DNA of 64,000 nucleotides. It comes from Casuarius casuarius (Eukaryota; Chordata; Aves; Casuariiformes; Casuariidae). This document shows, in pieces, positions 1-13,100 of this stretch. Both the position numbers and the translations under genes were made by a program. The notes under the pieces were generated by a model. The model ran no database searches. It saw nothing but the letters and a program-made list of their open reading frames with translations, and was not told where the DNA came from. The stretch spans positions 2,284,560 through 2,348,559 of the forward strand of contig PTFA01000050.1 of the NCBI GenBank assembly GCA_003342895.1, read 5' to 3'. The first letter of the stretch is position 1. Every line of letters begins with the position of its first letter.

Positions 1-979
1 CCGTGCTGAATACATACCTCCTGGGAAACCATTTAAGTATCTATTATTTTCACTGAAATTATTGTCATGTACGGTAGTGATATCTGATTTAGCTTTAAAC
101 TGTATCGTTTGATTTCTGTTAGGGATCCAACTGATGTGGCAGGAAGCTTAGCATGGCTAGTCTAAAAAATTTACTTTACTTTTGTTGCAGCAACATAGAC
201 AAAGCCCCATATGAATGTGTATTCATACATATACACACATATCTACATATATATGTATATGTATATGTGTGTGTGTTCCCTGAGAGACTGCCTTCTAAAG
301 TTTTCAGCTGGAATTTTAGAACCTTTCTCCTTGGAGTATCACTGAAACAATGACATCAACCTTTTGTGTAAGATACTCATTTCTGTGCTTTAGACTGGTC
401 TGTCAATTCTCCCATCTTTTTGTGATTCTGAGCATGCATAGCTCTTTAATGCATGTGCATATCCACAGGCATTTCATTTATCTCGGTTGTACTGATTGAG
501 ACATATTCATCTAGGAAAAGATGGGTGACAGGTATTGACAGGCACAAGATATTAGGAAGGGTGCAAAAGTAAATCTGCTTCAGGAGCTTTGGAATAGTTA
601 ACTAATGAACTTTGTATTCCTTGAAAGTTCGGCTCATATATACTCTGCAATGCAATGTTCTGCACTGATACATTTGTTCTTGTAGCACAAGAAATACTTT
701 CTTTTTCGTAATTCCCAGATTGATGAATCAGGAGTTACATGCATTTGGAATGATCTGAAAATGTTATATGGACTGTGAGATAAATGAATATTGTGGGTTG
801 GCGCGAAACAAATTCTTATGATAGTTGTAACAGTCAGATTTAGCCATCTCTATGTGAGTAAGCTGGACACTCAGTTTTTAAGACCACATGAAAATCTCTG
901 GCATTTACAGATCTTTAAAATGTACTGCTCTGAATCCTTAGTTACGTTATTGTGGACAATGACTCTCCAATTGCAGGTA
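1..979. other. Intergenic, no gene seen
   Basis: AT-rich non-coding sequence. The only feature is a short TA/CA/TG microsatellite at 225-276. Two open frames of 66 and 93 codons have no recognisable protein content; the second runs into the CR1 fragment. Confidence 0.7.
225..276. repeat. TA/CA/TG microsatellite
   Basis: An impure run of CATA, CACA, TATA and GTGT units, including the palindromic centre acatatatatgt. An ordinary vertebrate short tandem repeat. Confidence 0.75.
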
Positions 980-1162
980 CATGGCTGGAACAGGTCACCC
1001 AGGGATGTTGTGGAATCTCCATCCTTGCAGGTTTTCAAGTCATCCACGCAAAGTCATGTCTGTCTGGTCTAGTGCTGACAACAGTTTTTCTCTGAATAGA
1101 AGCTTGGACTAACTAACCTCCAGTGTTTCCTCCCAGCCAACACTTCTGTTATTCTGTGATTG
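980..1162 (+). mobile_element. CR1-type LINE, 3'-terminal fragment (old, diverged)
   Basis: The sequence follows the familiar 3' end of avian CR1 elements: ggctggaacaggtcacccag, then a block matching 'tggaatctccatccttg-aggt-ttcaa', then 'ttggactaactaacctccag', ending in the terminal repeat of the ttctgtgatt type (attctgtgat, about 1151-1160). Several substitutions, and 'cctcccagccaacac' in place of the usual cccttccaacc, show an old copy. It is strongly 5'-truncated, as most CR1 copies are, and encodes nothing. Confidence 0.85.
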
Positions 1163-4100
1163 TCTGGCAAATTATAATAGTAGTTTGGGCTGGAGAATAA
1201 CTCTTGTAAATTAACTTGAAAGCTTTAAACCTGCATACAACTGTTTTGGCATTCTAATACCTCTTGGATTTTATAAGATAAACTAGTCGGGACCAGAATA
1301 TGAAAAGAGGTCTAAATATTGGCCATAAAGTATCAGAATTAGAGTTTCTGGATGCTAAGAAGTTTGGAAAATCTGCAGTAATGACTTAACCTTTGTGGGC
1401 TTTTTATTCCAGTGCTAGCTTTTGTTGGTTGTGTTTTGGGGTTGCTTCTTGTTTGTTTGCTTGGTTTGGGACTTCCAGTCAAGAAAGGGTCAGGGCTGTA
1501 CTGATTTCAAAAGTACAAAGGGAGATCCTTGAGAAAAGGAAAAGGATCTAGAGAGAAATATGCTTGATACAGGCAATATCATGTTATATGTTCATTCTTA
1601 AATTACATTCTAATTAATGGGCTTGTCAGCAGGGAAACTGATTAAGTGTCATTTATACATTATTATGCAATATTAAGTACACAGATAAGAAGCAGTTCTG
1701 AATTTCTTTTAAACAATTAAGGATTGTAATTGCTTGTTAATAATAAATTTGACCATAGTTGTTACTGAACCCTAGTGGTAAGACTTGCATGATTGAGAAA
1801 TTACAACAGCTAGCTGATAATAACTTGTTTAGGAAAGTCTGAATGGATGAAAAGGAAGAGGATAGCAATCTATTTTTACAGGTTTACTTGTTTCAGTGTC
1901 ACTCATAGTTTAGAAATGTTTGTTCTCGTGTAGAAGAAGATCAGTGTTATCGCAGGCAAATTTTATGATAGACATTCATAGGTGTCTTCTATAAAAAAAT
2001 AGAACCAAGTAGATAGTCAAGCACATGGTTAGAATATGAGTGGAAATAAATATGTTGTCAGGATTAGAAACTTAAATAGCATTGGTACATAATAATGATA
2101 CAAATAATAAAGATCTAAATTAGATAAGGATTTTCTGTTTTTAATAGGAATGTTCATAGGTTAACTGCTTGAATTATTTTATTAAATACTTAGAAATCAC
2201 AGGCAAGGAAGTGATGGGATTTGTAGGTGTGGTTCATTACTCTTGTTTGGAGAGAAAGTGAGAGCAACTATTAAAATGCATGTAAAAGTATGTAACAAAA
2301 TTATTTTATATGTAAATAAGACCAAAGAAAGGATAGATTTGTGTTGATGACTAGAAACTAGGAACTGTAGAAAAATGCTTAAGGGCATCAAAAGGTACAA
2401 GAAGAAATTTATTTCCAGTAGGGTTAAAAACAGTTCAAAGCTTTTATTTTTAAAGCATCAAGAATGAAAGAACATCAGCTAGTGGTATTACTATACTATG
2501 TGGAAACAATAAAATTGAGCATAATAGTAAATAATGGTAGAAATGTTCAATAAACTTGTATCTTCTGGAAAAGCTGCTTTATGTATGTGTATCATATGGT
2601 ACTGATGATGAAATATTTTCACTCTACTTTACCTAAGAGAAATCTACGGGGTTCTTTTATGTATCTGCATTGAGGAAAAAGGTTTGATAAAGAATCTTCA
2701 GTCTACAAGCAACAAATTCAATGACTGGAATCTCAGATTAGACAAGTTTAGGAGATGGAAAATGCAGGTTTCCAAAGTGGGGATGATGAACCCTGGTTTC
2801 ATGGGTTCTCTAGCACTGAAAACAGTGAGAGCAGAATGTGAATATTTTAAAATGTCCTAGTTCAACCCCAGCTAGGGGCATTCACCTGCCTCTGACCTCT
2901 GCTGTGCAGGTGATCAAGATTTTTCACTAAGGCTGTAAGTTAAAGGCTATGCCTTTGTGCTTGAGAGGAGTTAAGAAGAGATCTGAAAGTACAAGCTTGT
3001 TCTGTGAAAAGGCATCACACTTGCAGGCCAGATTTTCTAAAGTGCCTCAGTACCTTTTTCGCTAGGGTAATTGTGCCATTAGCTTGCTGGAAGAGTCTTC
3101 GAAGGCTCACTGATTTCAGTAGAAGCTTGTGCAGACTCAGGGAGACACCCGGAAGGATCTAGGAACAGTGTCTGCAATTGCAGATGCCAGTGCTCTGCAG
3201 CTGTACATGTGACTATGAAAGCCTTTGCATGAACAAATCCATACAGTGGCACAAACCTGAGATGGTTTTATTTGTTATTTACAGTTGGGATTTTTGCTGA
3301 GCATGAATACCCTCCTCCTTCTCCTCCCCCAAATTTTCTTGTCCGCTGACATTTTAATTTCTTATCTCTGAATCGCAAGGCTCTTCTGTATGGTTTGAGA
3401 CTCGTAGGTGGTTGCACAGAGCAGAGTGAACCTGATATAGCTGGCATGGCTATAATCAGTATGAGAGGCTGCTGATTCAGCAGGAGGCAGTTACAAAAGC
3501 ACTTATGAGGGAAACCACAGCATTAGGCAATGCTGTCTAAAACAAGAAAAAGGAAGGATTGAAACAATCTGTAAAAAAAATAAAGAGTCTGACACTAGTC
3601 TTGCTTGAAACTGGAATAAGTCGGGCTGCTGAGATGAGCAGTGATAACAATAGTGTAAATAAGGCCAGAATCAGGTCCAACATCTGGCTGGTAAGGTGCC
3701 ATTGAGGCTAAAACAAAGGTGGTAAAACACCCTTGGGAGAGAGTTTTCATTCCTTTCACTACCAGCATAAATTAAGATGGGTTTTCTACAGCTAAATTCA
3801 CTGGCAATTCTTAGTAGAAAAAATATCTGAGAAAATCCCAGCTATACTCTCCTGCATGCATAAAAAGAGCACTGCTATCAGCCTCCCTGTCTTTAGCCAT
3901 ATTCTGGTAGTCTTACTCATTAAATATTGTGCTGCTTGCCTTAAGCCAGCGGGAACAGAAGGTGGCACTTTCTGGAGATGAGTGCTGCCCAAGCAGCCCC
4001 TGTGCACTTCTTCTGACAAATGCTGAAAAGAAGAAACTGCAAAACTGTTTTTTTTGGTACTTTTTGATATATTGTTTCTGTATTATGAAACTCTGACCAT

Positions 4101-7100
4101 GACTGGGGTATGTATCAAAATAATTCCGTTTTAATAAAGGAAAGTAAGGGATAAAGTGTCTGGGGACTGCAAAATATCATTAAGAGGACATCAATAAATA
4201 CATGATAAGCCTGGAAGCTTGGAGAGGCAGCGCTCTCCTTTTCATCTTGTTTCTGTGCCATTGTTTCTAAAAAAGATTTGGGACTTAAGTTTTAAAATGA
4301 GAGTGTTTTTAAATATGTATGTTGAGAGCAGAAATCCAATGAGAATGTTTTTAGAAATCTACAAAATCTTTTGTGTTCATTTGTTAAATCAACCTAAGCT
4401 TTTGTAGTTCACTTGATTACAGGGGGTAACATAAATACTAGAGCAGGTCCTGTCACAGGGAGCTTTGCCTTCATTTTAGCAGTAGTATCATCTTGGAGTG
4501 AATAACTTTTAGTCCCATATGCTGCACTGCCCCAGAGTTGCATCAGTCCCAGGAACTTATTTTGAACTATGTCTGGAATTTATTGAATACATTTTTGAAT
4601 ACTCCTTCACTAAATGTTATGATCCTTTTACGGAATGAACAGTGCAAAGGTAGTATATTTATCCTTTTATTTTTGCATTAATTGAATGTGCATAGTGATG
4701 GCTTACCGAATGACTTTTTCTACAAGTAGAGTTAAAATGCTTGCATTAAGCATTAAAAAGGGAGAGGGAAATGACTCAAACTGGGTTAAAAACTAGAATC
4801 GATATCATCACCACCACCATACTCCATTATATAAGATACAGTGAAGTATGGTCAAAAAGAAAAAATGAGCTTGATTTTAAGGAACTGTCCCTGACATCTG
4901 GCACCGATGTATTTCATATTAGTGAAGTACGGGTCTTACTCACAGTATTCGTAAGGTCACTGTATTTAGATATATTTCTTTTTGTAGAGTTATTGTGGAA
5001 GAGTACTCTGATCATTAAATACCTATTAGGGATGTGATGATACTAAACTAAAATGATAACAAAATAATCTCAGTTTCTTTTATTTTCTGTCCAGCTCTCT
5101 ATGTATTAAACCAACAATAGAAGCAACTCACACTGAAATGTGGTTGTTGCTGAAACAGTTATAAAATACAGTAGCAATCATACCTCATAGAAAACATGTC
5201 CAAAAAAGCATATTAATTTGGATGTCTGCACTGTGACAATTCTGTTCCTGCTCATGTCATTAATTAAAAACAGCCTGATTTTTTTCTTCTGTTCTTTAGT
5301 ATGCTGTGACCATAGGTGGTGAATGGTGCCTACAGGAACTCAGGCACTGTGCAAATCCATCTTTTTTTGCAAGCTACATGCCTGAGATCTTATGTGCTTA
5401 AGCTTACAAACATTTTTGAAGTTGATGTAAATCATCCCAAGGGACATATTCTGAGATATATGTCCCTCACTTAAAACCCTTGATGATCCACAAACCACAC
5501 ATGTTTTAGAACTGAACAATTATAGCTTTTGGGAAATCTGATGCTTTTTCCCTTTTAAAGGTATGTAACTAATCAGTATCATTGTTTCCCACAACAGTGA
5601 CTCAGAGCAGATGAAATATATCCACGTTTGTTCCTCTCTTCTACACACACGGTGTGTCAGTCCTCGAGATATCACAATATTTACAAGCTCATGCTCTGTT
5701 AAGTGGACCATGCTGCCACATAGTGGAAGTCTGATACACTCTGTCTTCATCCGTCGTGTTAAGTTGCATAAATATAAGGATAAAATAATGGGGTTTGTTC
5801 ATTTGTGTAATAATTAACAGCACATTTACACTCCGAGCATATCACTGTTGATGTTTACTATTTGATCAAGTATGATGGATGCCTTGTGGTTGCAAATTCA
5901 GATTAGCATAATTTCATCACCAAGGGACCCATGAAAAGGTTCAATTATAGAGCAATCTCATTAATACCAGGGCTTGTTAAACTAATAGAAATAGACATCC
6001 CAACAGCTCTGATATGTATACATGTGCTTGGAATATAATTAATGGAAAAGTAACCCATACCTGAAACAAGCTTGAATGATATGATTACGTGGTGTACTAG
6101 AGTGACTGAGATAAACGCTGTTACAGTATAGAGAATGTTTTCATAGAAGTGCTCAGAGAAAAATTGTCAGCAAAAATCTAGGCAAACCTTTCTTGCAAAA
6201 TGTTAACAAAGGTTTATCCTTCATGTGTGAGTGGTGCATGCTGTCTGTTTTCACCTGTGGATGAAAAACTGTTTAGCTCATGCTTTCCATTTATAGGGGT
6301 AGCTTGAGAAGCACCCCCCTACCCCTTTAGCTTGATTTTTAAGCAGCCATTTTTCAATACTTGAAATGTGCGAATTCATCTCCAAACAAGAATTGTGGTA
6401 AGACAGTTTGTAAAAGTCCTATTTATCGTAGCTGTGAATGTGGGTGGGCAGCCAGCTCTTTCTTTGGGGGAGCACAATTCAAATTTTCCAGAATGGAAAA
6501 TAAAGAACTACTGCAACTGGCACCTGTCATTCATGCTTAACAGGAAGGAGTTTGAAGTCCAAGCAACAATCTCACTTGTGCAGGTTTTCTAGTGACAGAC
6601 AAACTCTTTCCCTCAGTTTCCTCATCATTTAATGGAGAAAAACTGGAGCTGTGTGGGAATCTCTTATTCCAAAGTTAATCTTTCTGTGTCAGCACAACTT
6701 GAGATCTTATGCAATGTTTCATGAAAAAATAGTTTGTATGATTGTTGTGCTAGTATTTACTTATAAATACACCTGATTTACACCCTGTGATATATCACCA
6801 TATCAGACAGATGAGGATGATGATGTAGAGATATTCTTTTTTGAATGGTTCTCTGCTTTGAACAGACCAGAGTTCCCATTGCACAGCTGAGTACTTAGCC
6901 CTAGCTCTCTTCCTCTTGTTTGAACTGAGAACCTATTCCCCCAGTTAATGGTTAGGATGCTAAATGTTTTTATATAAAAAAAATTCATTGACAAATCAGA
7001 GTATTCTGGCCAAATATTTTATTTCAAAAATGCTTCACTGGTGCTAATAATACCTGTCTTCTTAGGAGAGGCGGCAGTGTCAGTGCACTAAAAGCTGAAT

Positions 7101-10100
7101 GGCCATTCTCATGAGCTCTGAGCTCCCAAAGGCTTCACTCTGTATGCAGCACTCCTAACAGTATGGAAGGAGAGGTCCATGGCTTGCATGGTGCTCTTTG
7201 TCAGCAGCATATTGGGGCATATGCAATAGGAAAGGATGTTCAAACTGGTCGGGACAGGTTAGATGTAAGTTACTGTCTTTTCCATACTATCGTGTTAGAT
7301 GAAGCAGATCCCTCATCTTCTAATCTCTCTGAGACTTGATAACAGTGAAGGACGATTGGAACCAGCTTGATTGTTATCTCTTGCTCCAATGTAGATGATG
7401 TCCAAATGAGCAAGTTTTCCTTTGAGAACTGGCTATGATCTTGTGTATTCAGGAAGGCTTGTTCAGAATTCACTAAAGTGTAAACTTGTTAGTTCCATCC
7501 AAAGAAGCCCCATGAGCCCATTCTTATTTGACTTGGTTTATATTACTTAGTAAGAGGTTTCCAAAAAAAAACCATGAAAAGCTACTTTCAAGCAAGAATA
7601 AGAGTGTCAACACAGTCATGCATCTAAGAAAACTTTCTCTTTCAGGCAAAGCCTTGTGACACAAGAACATTGGCTCTCAATAGAGGAAAAACTTCCAGAT
7701 TTTGACACAATCCTTTCCATTATTTCTCCAATCCAAATGGCTTCTGTTCAGCCTTTCTAGAAAGCCAAAACTGTTGTCTGCCCAAGAGAACCATGACTAA
7801 ATGTCATTGAGCTTGAACCTGTGTGAAAGGCAGTGTTGGATAATCCTCATGAACGCAAGGCTGTGAGCTTTGAGCTCTGCCACTGCTCTTCATGTGTGCC
7901 GCATAAAGCTTTGTTCTTTATTTTCCCTATCTTCTAGTAATGCTGATGATTCAGGGCCTTATGCTGATGCCTTTGCTTATGGAATGTAGCAGTTTGTGCA
8001 CTATTTAAAATAAAAAAAGAACAAGAAAATGATGTGTAAGTTTAAGAATAACCACTTTTTAATACTAGGAAATAGTTCTTTGTATCCTGGGCTGCAGTAG
8101 GACTGACTCTTTTCAATGGGATTTTTTTCTTTGCTGACTTCACTGACCTAAATTAGCTGTGGATCATGCACTTTCTATATTATCTGTTCTTCCTAGGATC
8201 GTGTCCTTAATCAGTTAGCAGTTGTAAAGATCATGAATGTCTGTAGAATGTTGTAGAAATGGTAAAATGTAGCAGAGTATGGAAATAAGTATTGTAAGCA
8301 CGGACAACATCTGAGGCAAGAACTTTTTGGCAACCATAACTAGCTCCAGTAAAATGGGTCCTGTTCAGAATACAATAACTCTCTAACAATTCGTTGTTGA
8401 ATCCCTCGTTTCCTTCCTAGACCTAATTTTTGTTTAAATTAATTTTTATGCTGATGTGTATATGCTCTGATTCCATCACATGATCTTATTAAACCTACAA
8501 TGCTGCATTTTTTATCACTTCTGCTATTTGATTTTTCTGCAATTTTAAGCAAAATAACACAATTCCAAAAATACTTGAAAGCTGATGAATGACTCATACT
8601 GTAATTCATTGAACACCATAAAATATTCAGTGACTCAGAGTCCTAGCATAAACCAAGGGTCCAAAAAAGACTCTATTGTTCACAATACAGGGGTACAAAA
8701 TCAAAAGACTTCTAAATCAGGTATTTGGAGCTATTTCTGCTTTTGCGGTTGTCACTTGTCAAAATTCCAGCTAATCCCTGTGTGGATTTTTAAAACAGTG
8801 TAATGGAATCTAATAATTTTATAATAAGAAACAGTCTGTTTGCTAGATTAATTTCAATTTGTAATGTTGATTAGTTTCATGCAAGAGTGTAATGATCTGG
8901 AGTGGAGGAAAATATGACACTGGAACACTGGAAATGGTTTTCAAAGCATAAAGCAGCTGTGTTATGTAGTTCTACTACTTAGAATTACAATAGCAGTCTA
9001 GCTCACTTTCTGAATGATTGAGCTTTTATGGTTTGTGCACCAAAAGCTTTTATTCTCTAGGGCAAACTGATCCCTGGATATTTTCACCCTTCTCTTTGCT
9101 CAGTCTTTGCATAACTGCCTCGTACACATTGCTACCAATTTCTTTCCATACAAAGATGTTTTTCTTGGGCAGACTTTCCCCCCACTGTTACCAAATAAGT
9201 CAGTTTCTGTCCATGACCTTGACTGATTAAAAATAAAAAGTGAAATTCTCTCTTGTTAAAGAATCTAGCTAGATCGTGTTCCCTAAACATATCTTAGATA
9301 TTTTTTTTCTTTCTGAATGCTTTTGCATAGTGTTTGCCAGCTGTTTAAAAGCTGGTGTAGACTTATCCTAGAGGTAGCCACACTTTATCTGTAAGTCATT
9401 CTCTGAATGTGTTTCTTAATGAAGAACACTTCTCAGTACCTTGGCTTAAAAGGTCCCAGTCACCTTTAGAAGCCATTTTCTGTTGAAAAATCATGTGGCT
9501 GAAGTTGAGGAAACCTTTACATGACTACCTGGGAGTGGAGAGAAGGTTCTTCCCTTGTTTTGTCTTCCTTTGCACAATCAGCAATGATTCTGAGTGACAT
9601 GGCAGTTTGTGATTCTCTCGTCATTGTCACCTGTGACTCCAGGCACTGTGCAATTACCCTCTCATTGCCACACTTTTGCCCTCTGTGGTTTGTTTTGTCT
9701 TTTACTGATTGCAAAGAATGTTCCATGTTGAGCATCAGAAACATTTGCAATAGATATATTTAATTTGTAATGAGACTTAGCACCAAAAATCGACTTTCTG
9801 TGTGGTAGAATGGATCAAAATTATTGTTAAACCACTAACCTTTCTGTCAAAGCAGTGACTTCCCATGTTTCTACAGAAGTCCAATGGCCATGGATGTGGT
9901 AAAATGGGTAGATTAGGAAATGACTTAGAAATATGCTGATCTAGAGCTACGAATATTCTATAAACTGCATTTGCTCAGGTTTATTTCCTGTCTGAAAATG
10001 GCACTTCTATAGGGATTGTGCACAGTAATGTCAGTTACATATATGAGTATCTTTATTAAATTTCATGATTCATGAGCTGCTTTTCATCTAATACCATTTT

Positions 10101-13100
10101 ATACTAGCATACATCTCCTGATGTGACTAGACCAACATCCGTGTAATGGTGCCATAACGGAAACGAGAACCAGTCTGCCATTTCTGACAACTGTAAACTT
10201 ACTTTCAAACACAGCCATTGAGGTGTGATCATTCCTATATGTAACTTTGATGGATAATGTCCTTTTTGAAATAGCATTGTCACACGACTTAGTAAGTGCA
10301 GTGACAGTTAAGCTAGGGTGTAGGTGGTAATTGCGTTTGGTCTGGGCTGAAGTTTTGTTAATGATATGACAAGGGTTTTGAGAATCATCTGACTGTTCTC
10401 CCTTGGAAGTACCTTTGGAGAAGAATAGGTGAATCCAAGTATCTTTTTATGAGTACTGAACAAAAGTGGGATTTGAGAATTTCATTGGTGGACTGAGTTT
10501 CTGTTTAAAGGTAGTCTCTGGAGCAGATAGAAAATGGTAAATGTGAGGGTAAGTGAGTATCACAGGAAACAGTAGAACTATAATACTGTATTACTGCACC
10601 CAGTAGAGTTAGAAATGTCAGTCTAATACAACAGACATTTCTTATGTGTAGATTTTTAAAATAAAAAATCAGCAGCCTTGTTCAGATGACTTTTAAATGA
10701 ATCCATAAGCATTGATACATTCCCCGCCAAGGTGCAATATCTGGGGCTCATTGTTATTAAGGTTTCAACAACATTTGTATTAACAAGTCACCTTTGTATC
10801 GTAAAAAGGCAGAGGGTTGATAGGCATTAAAAAAACAGCTGCATCATAGCGAGCAGCCAAGAGCACAATGGGTGTCAATAGGAGGTAAAACTACTCCCGC
10901 TGAGACAAGTGAAGAAGAAAAATGAAACAGGAGGATTTGTTCCAGCAGCCCTGTCTAATTGTTTATTCCCTTCTCATTCCATCCTAGTCACTCAAGGGCT
11001 ACGACTTCTGTCATGTAAAAAACAAAAAACAAAGCTTGGACTGCTCAGGGTTTGTTTCACTGTAAATGAGCGGAATTTGGGTGCTGGGGAGCTGTGGGCA
11101 GGGTGACGGCATGTTACCTTTTCCTGATTAGTTACAAGGCATTCACTTCCGATAAGTGCTGTGTGAGTGTATGACCTCATAAGTGGCTCCAACCAACACT
11201 AATAGTCTACTTCAGAGAGGAGATTAGGTCCCACTAATGGTGTCACAGCATGAAATAAGATGTAACATATTAACTGGGGGAGAGGGAACAGGAGGTGGGA
11301 GAGAAGTGAGGAAAAAAAACTTGGAAAGGAAAAGAGCAACTTAAAGGGACAAAAGCACCCAGTGATATTGTGGGAAATCTGCAGCTCCAGGATATAAATG
11401 GATTTTGCAGGCTTCTTGTGGGCGAAAGGATATTTTAACACAATATGGGTACTAGCTTTCCTTCACTGGAAGGGATGCAAATGAAACCCAGGAGTTTGGC
11501 TATCCTAAGTATGCTTGTCCAGTGCAGGAAAACTCATGCACACCTCTGTCATAGCTGAGCTCCACTGAGTTACACTAGTAGGAATATTTCCAATGTGGAT
11601 GGGATTTTTGCTGTAAAGTGTTTGGTAATTCACAGAGCTCAACAAAACTACAATGCTGAGAGAAAATGAAGCTTCTAGTAGCAGCAGACTAAAACATTTT
11701 TACTAGGAAGTCTCATTCAAACGCAAGTTGACTTGGGCCTTCTCTCCTCAGAGGCATCAGTCTTTCCCCTCATCAGGGTTATAAGAGAAGCTGTAAAAAT
11801 GTAAACTGTCTGATCACTGGTAGCATTGAAGCTACTGTGCTTCCCTGGACGAACAAGTCAGGCATTTCCTATAATCTCAAACAAAACTGTTGAAGTCAAA
11901 GGCTTGCTGTCAGGTGAAATGTACCTGGTAAATTGTATTATATTAATCACTGTTATTTTATCCACTTGAGCTGGAAGAAGTGGAGCAACTTTTAACAAAT
12001 TTGTCAACAATGTTTTGTTCAAATATTCTTTTTAGGGTCTAAAATTAGTAAAAACTGGCAGCAAAATTTCTACTCTGATTTACAGGATTTTTAAATTTTG
12101 GCGCTGTGGGCACTGACCACATTCTGTAGTTGGCTGAGGGTAGATGGTTGGCTCATGCATGTGAAAAATATTTTGGCCCTTGTTATTTTTCAGATTTTGC
12201 CATACATGGCAAATGGGGTCTAGCACATGAACAAATGGGAAAAACTACTGCTCCAAGACTACATATACATGTTCACTTTCAAGTCTGTGACACTCCCATT
12301 AGAAGCTGGTTTGTTAAGCAGAAATCTTGAAACACCGTAAAGAATTTTTTAACCTACAAAATGTATATGTGGTTTTGCAATCCAAGCACAGTGTAAAGTC
12401 CAGATACAGTTTAACAGTTTTTTACTGTAGTTTACAAGCTGAGAGCATGTGATGAAGAACACTGGCTTTGAGTAATAGAACACTGGGCGTGTCTCTAGAA
12501 GATATATTACATCTACTCTTGAAGAAGTAGCAATGCAGTTTTGCTACTGATCGGGGGAAGATCAAGAGTGATCTGCTCCTTCAGCAGCTGATATTTTGGG
12601 GAAGGTGAAAAGTAGAAATGCTAAACTGAAGCATAAATGCCAATATCTGTCCCCTTCTCCCATATACATACACACATACATACAAAACTGTATGTTGACA
12701 AATAATTTAATCAGATGACAAATAGATTTTTTAAAAGAGTACCTTAAGAGCATTTTGGGGTTGGGTCTGAGACAGAGCAGATGACCTAAATGCATCCTAT
12801 GCCAGCATGCACCTGCTGAAAACATTCATCTCTTCATAGAGGTAAATAGTTGCAGCTTTGGTTGTTTTTGACGTAGTGGCAAGATAAAATTCAGATGTAC
12901 CCTATTTGGAGAGGGTACTAGTCAGCCAGGCTCCTAAGTCCAGAGAATTCACTGTTGCCTGCACAAAAAGTTGAAGAGTAGTTGTCAAATTTTCATTAGA
13001 AAAGTGCCTCCTCCTGCAGGATGATGTACCTGGTTATTTCCAGCTCAATTAAAGAATCTGTGGTTGTCTGCAGTTAATACTATGGAGAAGCTGCGTGCAC

